This document shows positions 35,613 to 45,079 of a stretch of 64,000 bases of DNA, piece by piece (positions within the stretch are counted from its first letter, which is position 1; each line of letters opens with the position of its first letter). The stretch is from Sphingobium soli (GTDB lineage Bacteria; Pseudomonadota; Alphaproteobacteria; Sphingomonadales; Sphingomonadaceae), in contig NZ_JAJGNP010000001.1 of assembly GCF_020782245.1 (NCBI RefSeq), positions 248,001 to 312,000 of the forward strand. Reading direction: 5' to 3'. A program made the position numbers and the translations under genes. The notes under the pieces are model-generated. The model saw only the letters and a program-made list of their open reading frames with translations, had not been told where the DNA came from and did no database searches.

Positions 35613-36530
35613 ATGGCGCCGTTTCGCATCGCCATGACCGGCGCAACCGGTTTTGTGGGCACAGACGTGCTCGAACAGGCATTGGGAGAAGGTCTGCGCG
35701 TCAATGCGCTGACGCGGCGGGCGCAACCGCCCCGCGCCCGGCTGAAATGGGTGCCAGGGGCTCTGGAAGACGCCGCCGCGCTTGATACGCTGGTGCGCGA
35801 CGCCGATGCCGTCATCCACATTGCCGGCGTCGTCAATGCGCCCGACCGCGCCGGTTTCGAGGCCGGCAATGCGCGCGGGACGGTGGCGGTCATCGACGCC
35901 ATGCGCCGGCGCGGCATCCGTCGGCTGGTCCATGTCTCCTCGCTCGCCGCGCGCGAGCCCGAATTGTCGGATTATGGCTGGTCGAAGGCGCTGGCCGAAC
36001 GCCACGTGAAGGCGAGCGCGCTTGATTGGACGATCGTGCGTCCCCCCGCCATTTACGGCCCCAATGATCGCGAAATGCTGGACCTGTTCCGCATGGCCAA
36101 GCGCGGGATCATGATGCTGCCCCCCGGCGGGCGGCTGTCGGTCATCCATGTCGGTGATCTTGCTCGGCTATTGCTGGCGGCGGCGAAGGAAACCGAAAAT
36201 AGTCTCGCCCACACCTACGAAATTGATGACGGCACGCCGGGCGGCTGGGATCATCACGATTTCGGCGCCGCGATCGGCCGCGCCGTGGGGCGGCAGGTGC
36301 GAACATTGGCGACGCCGCGCTGGGCACTCGGCATGGCGGCGCGGGCAGACCGGATGATACGCGGCGGCAAGGCGAAGCTGACCCCCGACCGCGTGGACTA
36401 TTTCTGCCATCCCGACTGGGTGGTCACGCCAGAGATGCAGCCGCCCCGGCGCTTGTGGATGCCCCAGATTCCGACCGAAGACGGTCTCAAAGCCACGGCG
36501 GCCGCCTATCGGGAAAAGGGCTGGATCTGA
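35613..36530 (+). CDS. NAD-dependent epimerase/dehydratase (extended SDR) protein
   Basis: This 305-residue protein begins FRIAMTGATGFVGTDVLEQA, a TGxxGxxG nucleotide motif of extended SDR proteins. It has VHVSSLAAREPELSDYGWSK: the usual YxxxK is present as YGWSK. The C-terminal half (RVDYFCHPDWVVTPEM) resembles complex I-associated NDUFA9-like or epimerase-like relatives. Substrate unknown. It follows proB by 3 bases and is probably cotranscribed. Confidence 0.87.
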   Translation: MAPFRIAMTGATGFVGTDVLEQALGEGLRVNALTRRAQPPRARLKWVPGALEDAAALDTLVRDADAVIHIAGVVNAPDRAGFEAGNARGTVAVIDAMRRRGIRRLVHVSSLAAREPELSDYGWSKALAERHVKASALDWTIVRPPAIYGPNDREMLDLFRMAKRGIMMLPPGGRLSVIHVGDLARLLLAAAKETENSLAHTYEIDDGTPGGWDHHDFGAAIGRAVGRQVRTLATPRWALGMAARADRMIRGGKAKLTPDRVDYFCHPDWVVTPEMQPPRRLWMPQIPTEDGLKATAAAYREKGWI

Positions 36531-36583
36531 TCCTGGGTTAGCGGATAACGGAACCCTTGTGGCCAGCCGGCGCTTGGGTTCCC

Positions 36584-36784
36584 ATGACCGAACGCATGTC
36601 TCCTTCCGAACAGCCCAGCGCCCGCCGCCTGCAACGCGCAGGATGCTGGGTCGTTGGCCTTATTCTGGCGATCGTCATCGTCATCTTCCTGGCGCGCAAC
36701 ATCTGGCATGGCGAGGAATTGCAGGAGGATCAGGCCAGGGGCGGCGCCAATGTGACCCAGCATACCGGCAAAAGCTACGACTGA
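36584..36784 (+). CDS. Small single-helix membrane protein
   Basis: This 66-residue protein has a polar N-terminus, one membrane helix (CWVVGLILAIVIVIFLARNI, about residues 21-40) and an acidic tail ending THTGKSYD-like (TQHTGKSYD). No family is recognised. The ATG at 36584 is weakly supported; ATG at 36596 is also possible. It stops 4 bases before the convergent cvpA stop. Confidence 0.6.
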   Translation: MTERMSPSEQPSARRLQRAGCWVVGLILAIVIVIFLARNIWHGEELQEDQARGGANVTQHTGKSYD

Positions 36785-36788
36785 GCCC

Positions 36789-37307
36789 TCAGCGATCCTC
36801 GGGCGCGGGCTGCTTTGCCCGTTGCTCGGCCAGAAATGCGCTGATCGCCTGCCCGCTGGCATTGAGCAGCGGGTAGGTGCGTGCGTCGCTCAGCCAATCG
36901 GGCCGGCGTGCGCCGCTGCCGTAGAAAGTGTCGTAGACCAGGCTGAAGGCAAGGAAGATCAACGTCGCGCCGATCAGACCCTTCACCGCGCCAAAGCCCG
37001 CGCCCAAGACCCGGTCGACCGGTCCCAGGATCGACTGGCGCGTACGTCGGCCGATGGCATGGGCCAGCATCTTGCCCGCGCCGAATGTGACGCCGAACAC
37101 AAGGACCAGCGCCAGCACCGCCGCACCGCTCGGCGAGCCGACAAAGGCGCTGAGCAGTTCGGCAGCCGATGCATGAAAGAGGCGGATGGCGAAGATCGCC
37201 AGCACCCAGGCGATGAGAGACAGGGTTTCCAGCACGAAACCGCGCAGCAGCCCCAGCACGGCACACCCGCCGATGGCGAGCAGAACGAGAATGTCGATGG
37301 CGTTCAT
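36789..37307 (-). CDS. CvpA family protein
   Basis: This 172-residue protein has four predicted membrane helices and the CvpA start MNAIDILVLLAIGGCAVLGLLRGF, with GPVDRVLGAGFGAVKGLIGA in the middle. The family is named from colicin V production; its molecular role is unresolved. It is 11 bases from the radA stop on the same strand and follows radA, a common neighbour in alphaproteobacteria. Confidence 0.92.
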   Translation of the reverse strand: MNAIDILVLLAIGGCAVLGLLRGFVLETLSLIAWVLAIFAIRLFHASAAELLSAFVGSPSGAAVLALVLVFGVTFGAGKMLAHAIGRRTRQSILGPVDRVLGAGFGAVKGLIGATLIFLAFSLVYDTFYGSGARRPDWLSDARTYPLLNASGQAISAFLAEQRAKQPAPEDR

Positions 37308-37318
37308 CGCCTGCGTGG

Positions 37319-38686
37319 CTATCCGCGTCCCAGCATCTGGTCAACCAGCTGCGCGAGCGTGCGAAAACCACTCACCGCTATCCCGTTCACGCCATCGCTG
37401 GCGGACGCGGGCACGAAGGCCCGGTTGAAGCCCAATTTGGCCGCTTCCCGCAGCCGCAGCGGCGCATGCGCGACAGGCCGGATCTCGCTCGACAAGGCGA
37501 CTTCGCCGAACAGCACGACGTCGGCGGGCACCGGCCGCTCCGATAACGCCGAGATCAGCGCGGCCGCGACGGCCAGATCGGCGGCGGGATCGGACAGGCG
37601 ATACCCGCCCGCGACGTTGAGATATACCTCGGCCGTCGAAAAGCTGAGGCCACAGCGCGCCTCCAGCACGGCAAGGATCATCGCCAGCCGGCCATTGTCC
37701 CAGCCAACGACGGCCCGACGCGGCGTCGCGCCACTCGACAGGCGCACGACCAGCGCCTGTATCTCCACCAGCACGGGTCGCGTCCCTTCCAGCGCCGGGA
37801 AGACCGTTGCGCCTGTCACCGTCTCGTCCCGGTTGGTGAGGAACAAAGCCGACGGATTGGCGACCTCTTCCAACCCTTCGGCCACCATCGCGAAGACGCC
37901 GATCTCGTCGGTACCGCCAAAGCGGTTCTTGACCGCGCGCAGGATACGATATTGGTGGCTGCGTTCGCCTTCGAACGCCAGCACGGTATCGACCATATGT
38001 TCCAGCACGCGCGGCCCCGCGATGCTGCCATCCTTGGTGACGTGCCCCACGAGGATCAGCGCGGTGCCGCGCTGCTTGGCGAATTTGATGAGTTCCTGGG
38101 ACGAGGCGCGCACCTGGCTGACGGTGCCGGGTGCGCCCTCGATCAGGTCGCTGTGCATCGTCTGGATCGAATCGATGATGAGCAGAGCAGGCGGTGGCCC
38201 CTCCCCCAGCGTGGTCAATATGTCGCGCACGGATGTCGCGCTCGCCAATTGCACCGGCGCGGTGCCAAGGCCCAGCCGCTGCGCCCGCAAACGCACTTGG
38301 TCGGCCGCCTCCTCACCGCTGATATAGGCGACTGAAAGGCCGCGCATCGCGATCCGCGCCGCCGCCTGGAGCAGCAGGGTCGATTTGCCGATACCCGGAT
38401 CGCCGCCGATAAGGGTCGCCGAGCCATGAACGATGCCGCCCCCTAGCGCCCGGTCGAATTCGGCAATGCCGGTGCTCGTGCGCGGGGGCAGCTCGACCGC
38501 GCTGTCAAGACCCACCAGCGTGATCGCCCGGCCGCCATTTTGCAGGTCGTGCCGCGCGGAAAAGACCGTCTCCCCGGCTTCCTCGACAATGCTGTTCCAT
38601 TCGCCGCAATCCTCACACTGCCCCTGCCATCGGCTGGTGACGGTGCCGCATTGCTGACAGACGAATTTTCGCTTTGCCTTGGCCAT
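37319..38686 (-). CDS. radA: DNA repair protein RadA
   Basis: This 455-residue protein has the RadA order: a C4 zinc finger (CQQCGTVTSRWQGQCEDCGE, residues 10-29), a RecA-like ATPase with Walker A GGDPGIGKSTL, the RadA motif KNRFGGTDE, and a C-terminal Lon-like domain (about 290-455). RadA helps process recombination intermediates by driving branch migration. Length is typical. cvpA lies downstream on the same strand. Confidence 0.97.
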   Translation of the reverse strand: MAKAKRKFVCQQCGTVTSRWQGQCEDCGEWNSIVEEAGETVFSARHDLQNGGRAITLVGLDSAVELPPRTSTGIAEFDRALGGGIVHGSATLIGGDPGIGKSTLLLQAAARIAMRGLSVAYISGEEAADQVRLRAQRLGLGTAPVQLASATSVRDILTTLGEGPPPALLIIDSIQTMHSDLIEGAPGTVSQVRASSQELIKFAKQRGTALILVGHVTKDGSIAGPRVLEHMVDTVLAFEGERSHQYRILRAVKNRFGGTDEIGVFAMVAEGLEEVANPSALFLTNRDETVTGATVFPALEGTRPVLVEIQALVVRLSSGATPRRAVVGWDNGRLAMILAVLEARCGLSFSTAEVYLNVAGGYRLSDPAADLAVAAALISALSERPVPADVVLFGEVALSSEIRPVAHAPLRLREAAKLGFNRAFVPASASDGVNGIAVSGFRTLAQLVDQMLGRG

Positions 38687-38773
38687 GACCTGTCATGGCG
38701 AAAGGCGAGGAACAATTCAAGAACGATCGCGGTCGCAGTGGAAACATCGTCCATGCTCGGGCATTGAAACGGC

Positions 38774-39472
38774 ATGAAAACGATCCGCGTCGCCAGCTAC
38801 AATATTCGCAAGGCCATCGGCACCGATCGGCGACGGATCCCGGAAAGGGTGCTAGAAGTCCTGGGGGAGGTCGACGCGGACATCATCGCCTTGCAGGAGG
38901 CAGACCGACGTTTCGGCGTACGCTCGGCCGCCATTCCGCCTCTGCTGCTCGACATGTTGAGCGGTTACAAGTCCGTGCCCCTCAATATCCAGACCGACTC
39001 GATGGGCTGGCATGGCAATGCGATCCTGGTTCGCAAGGAAGCCGAAATTGGCGTCCATGACGTGCTGCACCTGCCCTATCTGGAACCGCGCGGCGCGACC
39101 ATGGCGGAAATCACGGCGAAGGACATCACTGTGCGCGTGTTTGGCATGCATCTTGACCTGTCGGGCCTGTGGCGTCGCCGGCAGGCGGCTGCGGTCATCC
39201 ATGCTGCTGCGCAAGGCGAAAGCTTGCCCACCATCTTGATGGGCGATCTCAACGAATGGAGCGCAAATGGTGGGTGTCTGGCTGATTTTGGCCGTCATTA
39301 CAGCTTTGCCCCCTGCGGCCGCAGCTTTCACGCTCGCCGGCCCGTCGCCCGGTTGGACCGTATCATGCATTGCAGCCAACTGACCCTGAAGGCCTGCGGC
39401 GTCCATGAAAGCGCCGCCGCGCGCAAGGCATCCGATCATCTGCCGATCTGGGCGGAATTCTCTGTTGATTGA
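38774..39472 (+). CDS. Endonuclease/exonuclease/phosphatase family protein
   Basis: This 232-residue protein has the EEP fold signature: VASYNIRKAIGTDRRRIPER, ALQEADRRFG, MHLDLSGLWRRRQAAAVI, LMGDLNEWSANGG and ASDHLPIWAEF. The Asn, Glu, Asp-Asn and His-Asp catalytic residues are all present. Substrate (DNA, phospholipid or other) cannot be assigned. No signal peptide is visible, so it is probably cytoplasmic. It precedes the patatin-like gene by 69 bases. Confidence 0.9.
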   Translation: MKTIRVASYNIRKAIGTDRRRIPERVLEVLGEVDADIIALQEADRRFGVRSAAIPPLLLDMLSGYKSVPLNIQTDSMGWHGNAILVRKEAEIGVHDVLHLPYLEPRGATMAEITAKDITVRVFGMHLDLSGLWRRRQAAAVIHAAAQGESLPTILMGDLNEWSANGGCLADFGRHYSFAPCGRSFHARRPVARLDRIMHCSQLTLKACGVHESAAARKASDHLPIWAEFSVD

Positions 39473-39541
39473 GGTCGTCTTGCTGTTCGGCCACCTGTCA
39501 TCGCCCTCGACAATGCGCTCTGCCTCTGCGACCCTGATACC

Positions 39542-41875
39542 ATGAAGGAGCGGGAATTACGGCTCGCGCTGGTCTGCTACGGCGGCATCAGCCTGGCCAT
39601 CTACATGCACGGCATCACCAAGGAAGTCTGGCGGCTCGCCCGCGCCAGCCGCGCCTATCATGACGATGCAGCGCCCAGCAGCAGCAGCGAAGCCGTCTAT
39701 CGCGCGCTCATCGGCGCGATCGAGACGCAAAGCGGCATTCGCCTGCGCGTCATGCCCGACATCATCGCAGGAGCCAGCGCCGGCGGCATCAACGGCATCT
39801 TCCTGGCGCAAGCGATAGAAACCGGGCAATCTCTGGAACCACTGACCGACCTCTGGCTCGACAATGCCGATGTCGATCAATTGCTGGACCCCGACGCCCG
39901 ACCAGCCCGCGCTTTCACCAAATTCTGGGCGACGCCGCTCGTCTGGATGGCGGCGCGCCATCCCGGCGATGCGGTGGAACGCACCGTGGCGCCCGGCACC
40001 CGGGAGGAGGTGCGGATGAAATTGTCGCGCTTCATCCGGTCGCGCTGGTTCGACCCGCCGTTCGGCGGAGAAATTTTCACCACCATGCTGCTCGACGCGT
40101 TCGATGCCATGGCGGCGGCCGACCGGGGACCGCCCTTGCTGCCTGAAGGCCATCCGCTCGACCTGTTCGTCACGGTCACGGATTTCGAAGGCCATCCCCA
40201 AAGCCTTAATCTCAACAGTCCGCCGCAGGTCATCGAAACCGAACATCGGCTCTCCATCGGCTTCCGCGCGCGCGGGCGGGGCGAAAGGCTGTTCGCTGAC
40301 ACTGCCGAACTGGTGTTCGCCGCCCGCGCGACGGCCAGTTTCCCCGGCGCCTTCCCGCCCTTTACCGCGCGGGAACTTGATAGGGTGCTGAAGCGAAAAC
40401 ACCGCAACTGGCCAACCCGCGACATTTTTCTCGCGCGTGCCCTGCCGCGTCATGCCGCGCGCGGCGCCGCCGAGGACGCTGTGCTGATCGACGGATCGGT
40501 CCTGGCCAACGCTCCCTTCGCCCAGGCGATCGGCGCGCTGCGTAACCGGCCATCCCGCCGCGAGGTGGACCGGCGCTTCGTCTACATCGATCCCAAGCCG
40601 GGGCACCGGTCCATCCGCCTTAACAAGGAGGGGCAGCAGGAAGATCTGCCGAGCGGAGCTACTCCGCCCCTTCCCGGCTTTTTCCGCACCATCTTCGGCG
40701 CGCTGTCCGACATTCCGCGCGAACAACCCATTCGCGACAATCTGGATGTCATCGACCGCCATTCCGCGCGAATCCGTCGCATGCGGCGGATTTTCGACGC
40801 GCTGCGCCCCGGCATTGAGGCGGATGTGGAGAGCGCGGTCGGCCGCATGCTGTTTCTGGACCGGCCAACGCCCGCGCGTCTGTCAGCCTGGCGCGCCAAG
40901 GCGCAGCAGCGCGCCGCCGGCGCTGCCGGCTTCGCCTATCCCGCTTATGGTCATCTCAAATTGTCGGGCATCGTCGAATCGCTTTGTGCGCTTCTGTTCC
41001 GGTTGAGCGGAGAGGATAGCGCCATGATGCGCGAAGCCTATCGCCAGGCAATATGGGCAGCGGTGCGCAATCAGGGCGCCGACCAATTAAGCGAAAGCAG
41101 CGGATCGGCCGCGGCACCCGTCGCCTTCTTCCGCGCCCATGATCTGGCGTTCCGCATCCGCCGTCTGCGATTTATGGCACGCCGTCTGGCCGAAACTCTG
41201 GAGATAGAGGCGCAAGCGGAGGATTCTGCGGTGCTCGCCATGCATGACGCGATTTATGGCGCGCTGTCTCTCTATGCCGAATGCGAAGACCATGACTTTT
41301 ATGGCGACAGCGTCGTTGCCGCAGCCAAGGCCGTACCTGGCGACGCCGCTGCCGCGCTGGATGCGGTGGCGGCGGCGCGGGACCTCAAGGCCCGCGACGA
41401 GTCGGCCGACCGGATGCTGGCGGAGGCTCTGGCCGGGCTGCCCAAGGCAGGTCGCCGCACCATGTTGCTGGCCTATCTCGGCTTTCCCTTCACTGACATT
41501 GCCTCTCTACCGTTGCTCCAGGGCGACACTCTGGATGAATATGATCCGGTCAAGGTGGACCGGATTTCGCCGGAAGATTGCTCTGCCATTCGTCCGGGCG
41601 GCGCCGAAGCAACGCTGAAAGGGATAGAATTCAACAACTTCGGCGCATTTTTCAGCCGGGTCTATCGCGAGAATGATTATCTATGGGGGCGGCTGCACGG
41701 CATCGAACGGCTTCTAGACATCGTGAATTCGAGTGTTCCTGCGGCAAGTCGGCTTTCGCCAGACATGCTGGCCGACTATAGGCGGGCGGCGTTTCTGGCG
41801 ATCCTCGACGAGGAAGAGTCGCGCTTGCCGCATGTTGCGGACTTGATCGCCAGCTTGCGGGAGGAAATCGGGTGA
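39542..41875 (+). CDS. Patatin-like phospholipase-related protein
   Basis: This 777-residue protein has an N-terminal patatin domain (about 8-340): LVCYGGISLAIYMHGITKEV as the oxyanion region, nucleophile S79 in GASAGGING, and the dyad aspartate in LIDGSVLAN. A long helical C-terminal region of the DUF3376 type follows. The family contains lipid acyl hydrolases; bacterial members with this long tail are uncharacterised. No signal peptide is seen. The stop overlaps the GTG of a lipoprotein gene (GTGA). Confidence 0.88.
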   Translation: MKERELRLALVCYGGISLAIYMHGITKEVWRLARASRAYHDDAAPSSSSEAVYRALIGAIETQSGIRLRVMPDIIAGASAGGINGIFLAQAIETGQSLEPLTDLWLDNADVDQLLDPDARPARAFTKFWATPLVWMAARHPGDAVERTVAPGTREEVRMKLSRFIRSRWFDPPFGGEIFTTMLLDAFDAMAAADRGPPLLPEGHPLDLFVTVTDFEGHPQSLNLNSPPQVIETEHRLSIGFRARGRGERLFADTAELVFAARATASFPGAFPPFTARELDRVLKRKHRNWPTRDIFLARALPRHAARGAAEDAVLIDGSVLANAPFAQAIGALRNRPSRREVDRRFVYIDPKPGHRSIRLNKEGQQEDLPSGATPPLPGFFRTIFGALSDIPREQPIRDNLDVIDRHSARIRRMRRIFDALRPGIEADVESAVGRMLFLDRPTPARLSAWRAKAQQRAAGAAGFAYPAYGHLKLSGIVESLCALLFRLSGEDSAMMREAYRQAIWAAVRNQGADQLSESSGSAAAPVAFFRAHDLAFRIRRLRFMARRLAETLEIEAQAEDSAVLAMHDAIYGALSLYAECEDHDFYGDSVVAAAKAVPGDAAAALDAVAAARDLKARDESADRMLAEALAGLPKAGRRTMLLAYLGFPFTDIASLPLLQGDTLDEYDPVKVDRISPEDCSAIRPGGAEATLKGIEFNNFGAFFSRVYRENDYLWGRLHGIERLLDIVNSSVPAASRLSPDMLADYRRAAFLAILDEEESRLPHVADLIASLREEIG

Positions 41876-42408
41876 GCAGGCGTTTGGTGCTGGTTCCGAT
41901 GGCTATGATGCTGGCGCTGACCGCCGGCTGCCGTGCGTCCGACGACAGCGCGCAGACGGACGATGTTGCCCAGCCGCTTCAGCCGGCAGCCGCTCAGGCT
42001 ACCGCCCCGGAACCGCCCGCGCCTCAGCCCGCTGCGCCAACGAAGCCTACGCCGGCAGCAGCGGCCGCCGCTCCGACGCCCGCCAGTCCTGTCGTCACCG
42101 TGCGTACGCAACCCGCCCCTTACTTCCCGCTCGACTTACCCCCATCCGACGTCGCTGCCAGCGCCGCGCCCTTTCCGCGCGAGGTGACGGAATTCATGGT
42201 TTCGCGCGATGGCTGCGACCATTTTCGCGGCGAGGACCCCTATGACGCTGAACGCCGCGCCTTCATTCAGGAAAATATCGACGAGCTTTGCCGGGGCACG
42301 GACGCGCGCCTGGCTATGCTGCGGCGGCGCTATGCCGGCGACCCGTCGGTGATCGCCGCCCTGAAAGGCTATGACGACCGGATCGAAACGCAACTCAGCT
42401 ATCGCTGA
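41872..42408 (+). CDS. Proline/alanine-rich putative lipoprotein
   Basis: This 178-residue protein starts with GTG, overlapping the patatin-like stop. A lipoprotein signal ends in LTAGC (Cys20). A long Ala/Pro-rich spacer (about 30-90) is followed by a small domain with two cysteines, SRDGCDHFRGEDPYD and NIDELCRGTDARL, which may form a disulfide. It should be exported and lipidated. Family unknown. Confidence 0.75.
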   Translation: MSRRLVLVPMAMMLALTAGCRASDDSAQTDDVAQPLQPAAAQATAPEPPAPQPAAPTKPTPAAAAAAPTPASPVVTVRTQPAPYFPLDLPPSDVAASAAPFPREVTEFMVSRDGCDHFRGEDPYDAERRAFIQENIDELCRGTDARLAMLRRRYAGDPSVIAALKGYDDRIETQLSYR

Positions 42409-42699
42409 TCACTCCAGCAAGGCATCGATCGCCCGCGCCAGGTCTACATCCCGCTGGGACAGGCCGCCTGCGTCATGCGTTGTCAGCACAATGTCGACGC
42501 GATTATAGACGTTGGACCATTCTGGATGATGGTCGGCCTTCTCCGCCAAAATGGCGACCCGCGTCATAAAACCGAAGGCGGCGTTAAAGTCGGCGAAGGT
42601 GAAGCGGCGGGACAGTCCGTCCGGGTCGGTAATCGCAGTCCAGTTCGATAGGTGCGCGAGCGCCTTGGCGCGTTCGTCTTCGTTCAACCTGGCGATCAT
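42409..42699 (-). CDS. Pterin-4a-carbinolamine dehydratase
   Basis: This 96-residue protein has the PCD/DCoH signature [20 protein letters not shown] with two active-site histidines and a downstream [11 protein letters not shown] motif. The enzyme dehydrates 4a-hydroxytetrahydropterin, recycling the cofactor of aromatic amino acid hydroxylases. No phenylalanine hydroxylase gene is nearby. It is convergent with the lipoprotein gene, with no gap between stops. Confidence 0.94.
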   Translation of the reverse strand: MIARLNEDERAKALAHLSNWTAITDPDGLSRRFTFADFNAAFGFMTRVAILAEKADHHPEWSNVYNRVDIVLTTHDAGGLSQRDVDLARAIDALLE

Positions 42700-42740
42700 G
42701 TCTCTATCCCTTGGCGGCGCTTTGCGCTTATGTGGCAGTC

Positions 42741-43148
42741 ATGTCGCAGACCCGTCAACCGCCGCGCTTCGCGCCTACAGCGCAGGACATCGAAACGCTC
42801 GCGCTTGAAGCTCTGAGCCGCCTGCCCGATCCCTTTCGGGAACATCTGTTCAACGTCGTGCTGTTTGTCGAAGACTTCGCCGATTCCGACACGCTGCGGG
42901 CGATGGACATTGACGACCCCTTCGGCCTCACTGGGCTTTATACCGGGCGCCCGGTCGGGCAAGACGCGCAGACGGGCGATACGCCCCCTATGATCCACCT
43001 GTTTCGCCGTCCCCTGCTCGACGAATGGGTCGAAACCGGGGTGCCCCTCGACGCCCTCATCACCCATGTCGTCGTGCATGAGATTGGCCATCATTTCGGC
43101 CTGTCCGACATCGATATGCACGTGCTGGAGGATATGGTCGGATCATGA
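42741..43148 (+). CDS. Minimal zincin-type metallopeptidase
   Basis: This 135-residue protein has the HExxH zinc motif in VVVHEIGHHFGLSDID and belongs to the small zincin family PF06262. It begins MSQTRQPPRF and contains GLTGLYTGRPVG. Its substrate is unknown. It overlaps ccmA in an ATGA junction, so it is translated with the cytochrome c maturation ABC genes. Confidence 0.9.
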   Translation: MSQTRQPPRFAPTAQDIETLALEALSRLPDPFREHLFNVVLFVEDFADSDTLRAMDIDDPFGLTGLYTGRPVGQDAQTGDTPPMIHLFRRPLLDEWVETGVPLDALITHVVVHEIGHHFGLSDIDMHVLEDMVGS

Positions 43149-43744
43149 TCGATGCGGCGCTGCGGCTCGACGACGTCGCCTGCGTGCGCGGCGGGCGGAT
43201 GTTGTTCCGCGGCGTGCACCTGACATTGGCTCCAGGGAACGGCGCGATGCTCACCGGTCCCAATGGCGTGGGCAAATCCAGCCTATTGCGGCTTTGCGCC
43301 GGGCTGCTTCCGGCTTTCACCGGATCGGTAGCCCGGAGCGGGGGCGTGGCGCTATGCGACGAGAAGCTGGCGCTGGACAGCGATGCGACGCTTCATAAGG
43401 CGCTGTCCTTCTGGGCCGCGATCGACAAGGCGGACCCGGCGCAGGTCGATGCCGCAATCGACGTCATGGCCTTGGGCCCGCTTGCCTGCGTGCCGGTGCG
43501 AATGCTTTCGACGGGGCAACGAAAGCGCGCCATGCTTGCGCGGACCATCGCGAGCGGCGCAGCCATATGGCTGCTGGACGAGCCGGGCAATGGCCTCGAC
43601 GCCGCCTCGCTCGAACTTCTGGGCTACGCCGTTGAGCGTCATCTGGCCAATGGGGGAATCTCCCTCGTCGCGTCCCACCAACCTCTTTCCATACCCGCGC
43701 CGGTGACGATCCACCTGCCAGACCATCAGGTCGCGCCGGAATGA
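43145..43744 (+). CDS. ccmA: Heme exporter ATP-binding protein CcmA
   Basis: This 199-residue ABC ATPase has Walker A GPNGVGKSSLLRL, signature LSTGQRKRAMLAR, and Walker B IWLLDEPGNGLD. Together with CcmB and CcmC it drives release of heme-loaded CcmE in cytochrome c maturation. The length is typical of CcmA. It overlaps both its upstream zincin gene and ccmB. Confidence 0.94.
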   Translation: MIDAALRLDDVACVRGGRMLFRGVHLTLAPGNGAMLTGPNGVGKSSLLRLCAGLLPAFTGSVARSGGVALCDEKLALDSDATLHKALSFWAAIDKADPAQVDAAIDVMALGPLACVPVRMLSTGQRKRAMLARTIASGAAIWLLDEPGNGLDAASLELLGYAVERHLANGGISLVASHQPLSIPAPVTIHLPDHQVAPE

Positions 43745-44388
43745 GGCTGGTGTGGCTTCTCGTCCGCCGGGACTTGCGGCAAGCCTGGATATCGGCCGGG
43801 CTCTGGCTGCCTGTGGCGTTCCTGCTGCTCGTCGCCAGCCTCTACCCTTTCGCGGTCGGGCCCGACGCCCGGCTGCTCGCGCGTACCGGAGGAGGCATGC
43901 TCTGGATCGCCGCGCTGCTCGCCAGCCTGCTGCCGGTGGATCGCCTGATCGCCCCGGATGCGCAGGCCGGCGTGCTTGATCAGATGGCCGCGCGCGGCAT
44001 TGGCGAAGAAATGATCGTTCTGGCCCGCCTGGTGGCGCACTGGATCGGCTTTGGACCGCCCTTGATGCTTGCGGCCCTGCCCGCGGCCGCCTTGCTGAAG
44101 CTAGACAGCGCGATGTTGGTCCGCCTCGAAATCGGCCTGCTCATCGGTACGCCGGCACTTGCTGCCCTTGGCCTGCTCGTAGCTACGCTCACTGCCGGTT
44201 TGCGCTCCAGCGGTGCGCTGGCGGGGCTCCTTGCGCTGCCGCTTGCCGTGCCGCTGCTGATTTTCGGCGCCGGCACATTGGGGGATGGCAGCGGAGCCGC
44301 GCTCAAATTTCTCGCGGCCGCGTCGCTGTTGCTAGTCGCGATCACGCCTTTCGCAGGCGGGGCAGCGCTGCGCGCCGGGCGCGAATAG
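43741..44388 (+). CDS. ccmB: Heme exporter membrane protein CcmB
   Basis: This 215-residue, six-helix protein begins MRLVWLLVRRDLRQAWISAG and contains MLARTGGG-like and DQMAARGIGEEMIVLARLVA blocks of CcmB. It forms the ABC complex with CcmA. The usual next gene, ccmC, is absent: a 115-base gap and fdxA follow. ccmC and ccmDEFGH must be elsewhere in the genome. Confidence 0.92.
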   Translation: MRLVWLLVRRDLRQAWISAGLWLPVAFLLLVASLYPFAVGPDARLLARTGGGMLWIAALLASLLPVDRLIAPDAQAGVLDQMAARGIGEEMIVLARLVAHWIGFGPPLMLAALPAAALLKLDSAMLVRLEIGLLIGTPALAALGLLVATLTAGLRSSGALAGLLALPLAVPLLIFGAGTLGDGSGAALKFLAAASLLLVAITPFAGGAALRAGRE

Positions 44389-44438
44389 CGACAGGCGGCC
44401 GCCAAACCGGCTCTAAACGCCGGTCAATAATATCCTCA

Positions 44439-44467
44439 TTGACCTTCGCGCGCGGCGGGCATAGCAG
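44439..44467 (+). promoter_or_regulatory. Candidate promoter of fdxA
   Basis: TTGACC (44439-44444) and TAGCAG (44462-44467) are separated by 17 bases, 37 bases before the fdxA ATG. A small hairpin ACCGGC/GCCGGT at 44406-44424 precedes it. Confidence 0.4.
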
Positions 44468-44503
44468 GGCGGCGCTTTTCCCAAGGACAAGAGTGCCCGA
44501 ACA

Positions 44504-44842
44504 ATGACCTATGTCGTGACCGACAATTGCATCCGCTGCAAATTCATGGATTGCGTCGAGGTCTGCCCCGTGGATTGTTTCTACGAGGGGGAAAATATGC
44601 TGGTTATCAACCCTAGCGAGTGCATCGATTGCGGTGTGTGCGAGCCGGAATGTCCTGCCGAGGCGATCCTGCCCGACACCGAGAACGGCCTGGAAAAATG
44701 GCTGGAGCTCAACACCAAATATTCCGCCGAATGGCCCAACATCACGGTCAAGGGCGATGCGCCGGCTGATGCCGAAGCCATGAATGGCGTCGAGAACAAG
44801 CTTGACCAGTTCTTTTCTCCCGAACCGGGCAAGGGCGACTAA
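44504..44842 (+). CDS. fdxA: 7Fe/8Fe-type ferredoxin FdxA
   Basis: This 112-residue ferredoxin starts [20 protein letters not shown] and has CPVDCF and [16 protein letters not shown], the arrangement of a [3Fe-4S]/[4Fe-4S] Azotobacter-type ferredoxin. It carries electrons at low potential; the partner is unknown. carD follows after 237 bases, matching the alphaproteobacterial fdxA-carD neighbourhood. Confidence 0.95.
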   Translation: MTYVVTDNCIRCKFMDCVEVCPVDCFYEGENMLVINPSECIDCGVCEPECPAEAILPDTENGLEKWLELNTKYSAEWPNITVKGDAPADAEAMNGVENKLDQFFSPEPGKGD

Positions 44843-45079
44843 GCCAGCCTCGATCGCGTTGACGTCTCATATCGAGCCACGCTCCCAGCGATTATGTCTG
44901 GGGGTGGTAATTTTGTTACGAATCTGCTAAAAGCGGCCGCAACGGTCGGATTCCCCTAGATGCGGCCCTGGAGAATGAACTTCATGTCTTGACGGGTCGC
45001 GCCGGGCACATTGTGGCATTCCGCTTTGTTTCGCTGCTCCGCGACGGCCCGCCTCCCGCTAGAATTGGAAAGGTATCAA

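Noticed and set aside
36550-36574. GGAAC-N16-CGCT resembling a stress promoter
   Set aside because: Its -10 box would end only 9 bases before the proposed ATG, leaving almost no leader; spacing and -10 mismatch make it weaker than the other two boxes.
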